A DNA stretch of 64,000 nt from Sphingopyxis jiangsuensis (GTDB lineage Bacteria > Pseudomonadota > Alphaproteobacteria > Sphingomonadales > Sphingomonadaceae). The notes under the pieces are model-generated. The model searched no databases and had not been told where the DNA came from. It saw nothing but the letters and a program-made list of their open reading frames with translations. A program made the translations under genes and the position numbers. The first letter of the stretch is position 1. Each line of letters opens with the position of its first letter. The stretch is taken from contig NZ_JAERPO010000002.1 in NCBI RefSeq assembly GCF_016734905.1, forward strand, positions 763,524-827,523. Reading direction: 5' to 3'. Below are positions 58,744-64,000 of this stretch, one piece after another.

Positions 58744-60015
58744 ATGACCAAAGCGCCCCTGCTCGCCGGCCTCGCCGCACTCGCCCTGATCGCCACCCCC
58801 GCCGCCGCGCAGCAACCGCCCGAAGCCGTGGCCGCCGCCGCGCTGGCCCGCGCGCCGGTGTTCGACGGGCATAATGACGCGCCGTGGGCGCTGCGCGACC
58901 ATGCGCACAATATGATCAACGATTTCGATTTCCGCGACACGACCGACACCGCCAAGCCCGACGCCGAAAAGCCGCTGATCGCGATGCACACCGATATATC
59001 GCGGCTGCGCGCGGGGCGCGTCGGTGCGCAATTCTGGTCGGTGTGGGTGCCCGCGACGACCGACGAGGCAAAGGCGGTGCAGCAGACGATCGAACAGATC
59101 GACGTGATCCGGCGGATGGCGGCGCGCTATCCCGCCGACCTCGCGCTCGCATCGACCACCGCCGAACTCGAACGCGCGATGAAGGCCGGAAAGGTCGCGG
59201 GGATGCTGGGGATGGAGGGCGGCCATTCGATCGGCTCGTCGCTCGCGGTGCTGCGCCAGATGCACGCGCTCGGCGTGCGCTACATGACGCTCACCCATTC
59301 GAAGAACACGCCCTGGGCCGACAGCGCGACCGACGCGCCCGTCCACGACGGGCTCAACGATTTCGGGCGCCAGCTGGTGCGCGAGATGAACCGCATCGGG
59401 ATGATCGTCGACCTCAGCCACGTCAGCGAGGCGACGATGCTCGACGCGCTCGAAGAGGCAAAGGCGCCGGTGATGTTCAGCCATTCGGGCGTGCGCGCGG
59501 TCAACGACCATCCGCGCAACGTCCCCGACAGCGTGCTGCCGCGCGTCAAGGCGAACGGCGGGATCGTCATGGTCGTCTTTTACCCCCCCTTCGTCGACGC
59601 CGAGGTGCGCGCGCACGGGCTGACGCGCACCGCCGAGCAGGCGCGCCTCAAGGCACTCCATCCGGGCGATCCGGCCGCCGCCGACGCCGCGCTCCTGGCG
59701 TGGGACGCGGCGCATCCGGCGCCACGCACCAACGCCCAGCGCGTCGCCGATCATATCGACCATCTGCGCCGCACCATCGGCGTCGACCATATCGGCATCG
59801 GGGGCGATTATGACGGCGTCGACGTGCTGCCCGAGGGACTGGAGGATGTGTCGAAATATCCCGCGCTGTTCACCGAGCTCGCGCGGCGCGGCTATTCGCA
59901 GGCCGAACTCGAAAAGATCGCGAGCGGCAACATGCTGCGCGTGCTCAAGGCGGTCGAAGCCCATGCCGCGAGCCGCAAGGGCGCCCTGCCGATCGAAACC
60001 CCTGCGGCGAAATGA
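58744..60015 (+). CDS. Membrane dipeptidase (M19), exported
   Basis: A 423-residue M19 metallopeptidase with a signal peptide (LAALALIATPAAAQ). The zinc-binding motif is VFDGHNDAPW and the family segment GMLGMEGGHSIGSSLAVL follows; DLSHVSEATMLDAL and FSHSGVRAVNDHPRN are also present. It hydrolyses dipeptides in the periplasm. The ATG at 58744 is chosen because it begins the signal peptide. Confidence 0.94.
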   Translation: MTKAPLLAGLAALALIATPAAAQQPPEAVAAAALARAPVFDGHNDAPWALRDHAHNMINDFDFRDTTDTAKPDAEKPLIAMHTDISRLRAGRVGAQFWSVWVPATTDEAKAVQQTIEQIDVIRRMAARYPADLALASTTAELERAMKAGKVAGMLGMEGGHSIGSSLAVLRQMHALGVRYMTLTHSKNTPWADSATDAPVHDGLNDFGRQLVREMNRIGMIVDLSHVSEATMLDALEEAKAPVMFSHSGVRAVNDHPRNVPDSVLPRVKANGGIVMVVFYPPFVDAEVRAHGLTRTAEQARLKALHPGDPAAADAALLAWDAAHPAPRTNAQRVADHIDHLRRTIGVDHIGIGGDYDGVDVLPEGLEDVSKYPALFTELARRGYSQAELEKIASGNMLRVLKAVEAHAASRKGALPIETPAAK

Positions 60016-60031
60016 CATAAGCCCTCCCCCG

Positions 60032-60454
60032 TCAAGGAGGAGGGGCGAGGCGACTGCGCGGGCCGCCGAAGGGCCATTCGACCGCGCCGCTCGCCCATAG
60101 CGCCCACCAGATGATGAGCGGCTGCGCCGCGAGGCGCGGGGCGTGATACCACCAGCCGAGCACCTCGCCGCCGATCGCCATGTTGGCGAACGCATGGTGG
60201 AAATTCGCGGGCCAGACGCACAGCGCATAGAGCGCGAGGCCCCAGCCCGCGACCTTGCGCGTCGCCGGGATCGCCAGCCCCAGCGCGCCCGCAAGCTCGG
60301 CGATGCCGGTCGCGGCGACGACGAATGCGGGCATTGGCACCCACGGCGGCATGATCGCCAGAAAGGGCGCAGGCGTCGCGAGGTGACGATAGCCCGCATA
60401 GGCATAGCCAAGCGCGAGCAGCCAGCGCAGCGCGGTGCGAACGCGCGCCCTCAA
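60032..60454 (-). CDS. DoxX-family membrane protein
   Basis: A 140-residue protein with four hydrophobic helices and the DoxX pattern LGYAYAGYRHL, GIAELAGALGLAIP and ALYALCVWPANFHHAFA. The role is not defined. It starts with TTG and its start overlaps the stop of the reductase gene by 4 bp (TTGA), so it is cotranslated with that gene. Confidence 0.87.
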   Translation of the reverse strand: MRARVRTALRWLLALGYAYAGYRHLATPAPFLAIMPPWVPMPAFVVAATGIAELAGALGLAIPATRKVAGWGLALYALCVWPANFHHAFANMAIGGEVLGWWYHAPRLAAQPLIIWWALWASGAVEWPFGGPRSRLAPPP

Positions 60455-61743
60455 CGCCCGATCGCGGCGAGCATCGCCTCGACGCTGGTGAACTTCTCGC
60501 GCGGCGCGCCGTCGAGCGCCGCCGCGACCTCTGCCGCCTCGATCCGGCGCCAGTCGCGAAAGGTCACGGGAACGACGCCGCGGCTCGCGAGCAAGGTGTC
60601 GAGCCCGGGGCGCCCCGGCTTGCCCGCGCCGCGGCCGATGTCCGCGACCACCATTTCGGCGATCCGCGCGCCGTCGGGCTTGTTCGTCCCGATCGTCCCC
60701 GTCGGACCGCGCCGCGCCCAGCCGACCGCGTAAAGACCGGGCAGGATGCGCCCCTCGTCGCTCGCAAAACGGCCGCGGCCATGTTCATAGGGGACGCCGG
60801 GGATCGGCGGCGTCTGATACCCGATGCAGCTGATCACCAGTCCGACGTCGACCGCATAGGTTTCCCCGGTCCCGTGGCTGCGCATGTCGGCGTCGAGTTC
60901 GGTGCGCTCGACGATGACGCGCTGGACGCGCCCCTCTCCCTCCAACGCCACCGGCATCGCGAAAAAGTCGAAGTCGACCGTCACCGGCTTCGCGACCGGG
61001 TTCGCGGCAAAATCGCGCAGGTGCGTCACCGATTTGCGCATCCCGGGTTCGAGCAGCGCATCGTCGCCCTCGGGCGGCAGGTCGGCGGGGTCGACGCGCG
61101 GCGCCGCGCGCTCGAGGTGGCCGAGCTCGCCAAGTTCCTTGGGCGTCATCGCAATCTGGTGCGGTCCGCGACGGCCGAGAATGTGGATCTGCCGCACATT
61201 GCTCGCCGCGAGTGCGTCGCGCGCGTGCGCGACGATGTCGCTGCCCGCGAATTCGGCAGGGGTCTTCGCCAGGATGCGCGCGACGTCGAGCGCGACATTG
61301 CCGTTGCCGATCACCGCAACCCCCGCCGAATCGAGCGGCGGGTCGAGCGCGGCGAAATCGGGGTGGCCGTTGTACCAGCCGACGAAGGCCGCGCTGCCGA
61401 TCACGCCGTCGAGGTCGGCGCCGGGAATGCCGAGCGGGCGGTCGTTGGGCGCACCGGTCGCGAGCACGACCGCGTCGTAGAGCGTGGTGAGTTCGTCGAT
61501 ACCGACATCGCTGCCGACCGCGACATTGCCGACAAAGCGGACATTGTCGGTCAGCGCGACGCCCTCGTAACGGCGCGAAACCGCCTTGATCGATTGATGG
61601 TCGGGCGCGACGCCCGTGCGGATCAGCCCATAGGGAACGGGCAGGCGGTCGATCACGTCGACGGCGATGTCGTCCGATTTCTGTAATGCCTCGGCGGTAT
61701 AATAGCCCGCCGGGCCCGACCCGACGATTGCGACGTGACGCAT
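60451..61743 (-). CDS. FprA/adrenodoxin-reductase-type ferredoxin-NADP reductase
   Basis: A 430-residue flavoprotein of the adrenodoxin reductase family. The FAD fold is VAIVGSGPAGYYTAEAL, the NADP fold GNGNVALDVARILAK, and GTIGTNKPDG lies near the C-terminus. It transfers electrons from NADPH to a ferredoxin partner, possibly serving P450 or Rieske enzymes elsewhere. AGGAG lies 6 bp before the ATG. It is in an operon with the DoxX gene. Confidence 0.93.
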   Translation of the reverse strand: MRHVAIVGSGPAGYYTAEALQKSDDIAVDVIDRLPVPYGLIRTGVAPDHQSIKAVSRRYEGVALTDNVRFVGNVAVGSDVGIDELTTLYDAVVLATGAPNDRPLGIPGADLDGVIGSAAFVGWYNGHPDFAALDPPLDSAGVAVIGNGNVALDVARILAKTPAEFAGSDIVAHARDALAASNVRQIHILGRRGPHQIAMTPKELGELGHLERAAPRVDPADLPPEGDDALLEPGMRKSVTHLRDFAANPVAKPVTVDFDFFAMPVALEGEGRVQRVIVERTELDADMRSHGTGETYAVDVGLVISCIGYQTPPIPGVPYEHGRGRFASDEGRILPGLYAVGWARRGPTGTIGTNKPDGARIAEMVVADIGRGAGKPGRPGLDTLLASRGVVPVTFRDWRRIEAAEVAAALDGAPREKFTSVEAMLAAIGR

Positions 61744-61857
61744 AGCCCACTCCTGCGCGCGCCCGCCGCAACCCCGCGGCGCGCTTATCTTATCGATGCG
61801 ATGCTAGCGGCGAATCGCGACCGCGCAAGCGCGCTTGTGCGCGGCGGCCACGCAGCC

Positions 61858-61886
61858 TTGACAGCGCCCGTCAGCAATCATATTGC
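61858..61886 (+). promoter_or_regulatory. Sigma-70-type promoter of tRNA-Gln
   Basis: TTGACA (61858-61863), a 17-bp spacer, then TATTGC (61881-61886), ending 10 bp before the tRNA start. The -35 box is a perfect consensus and the spacing is optimal. Confidence 0.8.
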
Positions 61887-61896
61887 GCGCCCCTCC

Positions 61897-61970
61897 TGCC
61901 CCGTCGTCTAATGGTAAGACTACGGATTCTGATTCCGTCTATCGAGGTTCGAATCCTCGCGGGGCATCCA
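61897..61970 (+). tRNA. tRNA-Gln (CTG anticodon)
   Basis: A 74-nt cloverleaf with acceptor stem TGCCCCG/CGGGGCA, a D-arm around GTCTAATGGTAAGAC, anticodon arm ACGGA-TTCTGAT-TCCGT (anticodon CTG, reading CAG) and T-arm CGAGGTTCGAATCCTCG. The 3' CCA is encoded. A consensus promoter lies directly upstream. No integrase is nearby. Confidence 0.95.
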
Positions 61971-62028
61971 GATAAAATCGCCATATTGATGACGGACCGC
62001 GACAGCGCAAAGCTTGCGTTGCGCGCGC

Positions 62029-62742
62029 CTAGCGGCGGCGGTAGCGGAAATACCAGACCTCGTGCCCCTGCGCGCGCGCTTTGGCCTCGTAGCGCGTTTC
62101 GGGCCAGCCGCCGGGGCGGACGAGGAAATCGCGCGCGTCCTGCGCGAGCCATTCGAACTGGGCGCGGCGGCGGCGCATCACCATCAGCGCGTGCGCCAGA
62201 TAGACCGGATGGTCGGTGCCGAAGCGGAACTCGCCACCGGGTTTGAGCTTGGCCGCGATCAGGTCGAGCGGGCCGTCGTTCATCATCCGCCGCTTCGCAT
62301 GGCGCGCCTTGGGCCAGGGGTCTGGGTGGAGCAGATAGGCGAAGCTCAGCGCGCCGTCGGGGATGCGCCGCAACACCTCGAGCGCGTCGCCGTGATGGAT
62401 GCGGACGTTGCCGAGCGGGGGATGCGCGCCATGATCGCCCGCGACATGGACGAGCGCCTGCGCGACGCCGTTGATAAAGGGTTCGGCGCCGATGAAGCCG
62501 TGATCGGGGAGCATGTCGGCGCGCGCCGCCATATGCTCGCCGCCGCCGAAGCCGATCTCGAAATGCAGCGGGCGATCATAGCCGAACAGGCACTCTGCCG
62601 TGACGTCGCCGTCGGCCGGCACCGCGATCTGCGGCAGCAGCGTGTCGACCAGATCCTGCTGGCCCGCGCGAAGGGGCTTGCCCTTGGCGCGGCCATAGAG
62701 GCGGTTGAGCGTCGTCGGGTCGCCGGATTTGTAAGCGGTCAT
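62029..62742 (-). CDS. trmB: tRNA (guanine-46-N7) methyltransferase
   Basis: A 237-residue TrmB, which methylates G46 in tRNA variable loops. The SAM-binding motif is FEIGFGGGEHMA, and the catalytic segment is LHPDPWPKARHAKRR. FGTDHPVYL and ETRYEAKARAQGH complete the family pattern. It is 54 bp downstream of the secreted-protein gene; metK lies beyond that gene on the same strand, an arrangement frequent in sphingomonads. Confidence 0.96.
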   Translation of the reverse strand: MTAYKSGDPTTLNRLYGRAKGKPLRAGQQDLVDTLLPQIAVPADGDVTAECLFGYDRPLHFEIGFGGGEHMAARADMLPDHGFIGAEPFINGVAQALVHVAGDHGAHPPLGNVRIHHGDALEVLRRIPDGALSFAYLLHPDPWPKARHAKRRMMNDGPLDLIAAKLKPGGEFRFGTDHPVYLAHALMVMRRRRAQFEWLAQDARDFLVRPGGWPETRYEAKARAQGHEVWYFRYRRR

Positions 62743-62796
62743 GCCGCGCGCCCTAGCCGAGCGGACGCGCGCGCGGCAAGGGGCGTTGCGTTGCCG

Positions 62797-63759
62797 TCAG
62801 CGTCGCGGGGGCCAGGTGTCGAACACACCCACTGCCTTGTCCGCCGCCATCAGCTCGAGCACGCGCTGCGGCGTCGGCAGCGCCGTTTGCGGTGGCAGGG
62901 CGAACGACTTGGCTGCGGTGATGAGATTGCCGGAATAATAGCCGCCCTCACCGCGAACGGTCACCGCATTGCCATTGTCGCCGATCGCGAACAGATAGCG
63001 ATCGGTCGTTCCGACGGGACGATAGACCGCCCGGTTCCCCTCCATCCGCGTCTCGCGGCACCATTGGGCGGCAACGATCCGGTCCGAGGGCTGGGAAATG
63101 CCAGCGCCTTGCGTCGCCGTGCTGTCGGCGCTGTTGGCCGCACCGAGCGGCGTCGAACAAGGAATAACGGGCGTGGCGGCGGCTCCGGCAGAGAGCGTCG
63201 GAAGGATGAGCGCTCCAATAACCCGCTTCATCCATGCAGCATTTTCCGCGGGGGAACGCGATGTCGAACTCGCCCTGACTTTCACGTACCAGTCGCCGAC
63301 CGGAAAGATCGCGACCCCGGCGCTTCGATAGTCGGTGCCCGTCAGCGCATAGACGGCGTGGACGCCAATCGCCCCGCTCTGCGCCGTCGGAGCAAAGGTC
63401 GCCGGCGCAATCGCGAGCGACGGGGTTCCGAAACTCTTTCCGTTCTCGATCGACCCCTGCGCCTGCGACAGCCAGACGGACGCATTGCCGTTGGTGTTCC
63501 GAAAAACATAAACGGTCAGCGCTTCCTGGGGCGACCCGCGGAAAAAGCTGGCGGCGACGTCGAGATCCTGTTGGTCAAAACGGGTGACGCGCCCGCGCGC
63601 GATGCCATCGATCGTCGCGGGCACCGAAATGCCGCTGGGGGCATGGTTCCACGGTTTGCCGGCCTCGACCGCCACCTCTTCCTGCGCCGCCAACGGCTGC
63701 GAAGCGGCGGCGGCGAGCGCCGCGCCCAGAGCGATCGCCGATTTCCAGATGCTTGCCAT
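62797..63759 (-). CDS. Exported protein of unknown function between metK and trmB
   Basis: A 320-residue protein with a signal peptide (AAAASQPLAAQ). The mature part looks beta-rich, with an aromatic stretch FPVGDWYVKVRASSTSRSP and a second half including TTDRYLFAIGDNGNAVT and GGYYSGNLITAAKSF. I recognise no domain. Its base composition is lower in GC than trmB and metK beside it, and it interrupts the metK/trmB pair, so it may have been inserted there. Confidence 0.75.
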   Translation of the reverse strand: MASIWKSAIALGAALAAAASQPLAAQEEVAVEAGKPWNHAPSGISVPATIDGIARGRVTRFDQQDLDVAASFFRGSPQEALTVYVFRNTNGNASVWLSQAQGSIENGKSFGTPSLAIAPATFAPTAQSGAIGVHAVYALTGTDYRSAGVAIFPVGDWYVKVRASSTSRSPAENAAWMKRVIGALILPTLSAGAAATPVIPCSTPLGAANSADSTATQGAGISQPSDRIVAAQWCRETRMEGNRAVYRPVGTTDRYLFAIGDNGNAVTVRGEGGYYSGNLITAAKSFALPPQTALPTPQRVLELMAADKAVGVFDTWPPRR

Positions 63760-63826
63760 ATATCCCCCCGTTCCCGCGACTTGCTGTCAGAACGGGGCGG
63801 TGAAGGCAAGCGGCGATCGCCGCCGA

Positions 63827-64000
63827 TCAGCCCGGAAAGGCGGCCTTGAGCTGGCCCACAAGATCGGTGCGTTCCCACGGGAAGGCGTCGCCGTCGGCCT
63901 GGCGGCCGAAATGGCCATAGGCGGCGGTCTGGCGATAGATCGGCTTGTTGAGCCCCAGATGCGTGCGAATGCCCTTTGGCGTCAGGCGCACGAGCTGCGG
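63827..64000 (-). CDS. metK: S-adenosylmethionine synthetase, 3' end only
   Basis: The last 57 codons of a gene that runs off the right edge. The translation includes [19 protein letters not shown] and [14 protein letters not shown], the conserved C-terminal end of MetK, which makes SAM from methionine and ATP. The frame is open to the window edge. Any upstream SAM riboswitch would lie outside this window. Confidence 0.93.
   Translation of the reverse strand, partial: PQLVRLTPKGIRTHLGLNKPIYRQTAAYGHFGRQADGDAFPWERTDLVGQLKAAFPG

Noticed and set aside
60021..60046. CCTCCCCC/GGAGGAGG hairpin between dipeptidase and DoxX genes
   Set aside because: It resembles the arms of the repeat at 18075 but is short and imperfect, so I treat it as a possible weak convergent terminator rather than a confirmed element.
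61897..61970. tRNA-Gln as an attachment site for an integrated element
   Set aside because: No integrase or repeated tRNA 3' end is found nearby; the following genes are housekeeping.
1..64000. CRISPR arrays, transposase-bearing insertion sequences or prophage genes
   Set aside because: No regularly spaced repeats, transposase motifs or phage structural genes were recognised on either strand.

Overview
The window is GC-rich, gene-dense chromosomal DNA of an alphaproteobacterium. It is most likely a sphingomonad close to Sphingopyxis or Sphingobium. The pointers are a TonB-dependent receptor next to a TPR-sulfotransferase protein, an RNase E with an acidic/basic insert in its N-terminal domain and a C-terminal tail ending in a WWQRTFGN-type motif, adjacent trmB and metK, many exported peptidases, and sphingomonad-type palindromic intergenic repeats. 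The genus is inference from gene content and style; there is no rRNA in the window. I see no prophage, insertion sequence with a transposase, CRISPR array or replication origin.

Layout. 1-6.5 kb: an ABC-F ATPase cut by the window edge, then a tripartite drug-efflux operon (outer-membrane lipoprotein, HlyD adaptor, DHA2 pump) read leftward, with a divergent TetR regulator and a palindromic operator candidate between them. 6.5-12 kb: small proteins, a GH97 glycosidase, an overlapping ung/TauE/YaiI operon, then hisE and a HIT protein. 12-20.4 kb: a bacterial alpha-2-macroglobulin with an intact thioester motif and its usual partner pbpC, separated by a palindromic repeat whose right arm supplies the pbpC ribosome binding site. 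20.4-30.7 kb: amino-acid and drug permeases, a small beta-rich protein, and exported hydrolases (M16 peptidase, S45 acylase, M17 aminopeptidase). 30.9-34.2 kb: an AraC regulator followed by an AhpD-like, YHS and MAPEG operon, and an Fe-S uracil-DNA glycosylase. 34.2-41.4 kb: cell-wall amidase, RNase E with a long leader, M48 chaperone/protease, and a DsbA-like membrane protein. 41.4-49.4 kb: TPR-sulfotransferase, TonB receptor, APC permease and a tandem AAA ATPase. 49.3-52.7 kb: a phytoene-dehydrogenase-like flavoprotein and a Rieske oxygenase in one operon, divergent from a BetI-like TetR with a perfect 24-bp operator. 52.8-58.5 kb: a zinc-finger protein, a lone ABC ATPase overlapping nadB, a GxxExxY nuclease-like gene flanked by long inverted repeats, and an M20 amidohydrolase/acyl-CoA dehydrogenase pair. 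58.7-64 kb: membrane dipeptidase, DoxX/FprA-type reductase operon, tRNA-Gln with a clear promoter, trmB, a secreted unknown, and the 3' end of metK.

The most unusual structure is the GxxExxY cassette at about 55.7-56.15 kb. Its ends are near-identical 34-bp inverted repeats. A related inverted repeat with only an 18-nt loop and no gene lies 2.5 kb downstream, which looks like a nuclease-bearing element and a miniature non-coding relative. Other points of interest are the uncharacterised Rieske/flavoprotein/TetR unit, the orphan tandem AAA ATPase, the repeat-borne ribosome binding site of pbpC, and the AraC/AhpD/YHS/MAPEG detoxification-like operon.
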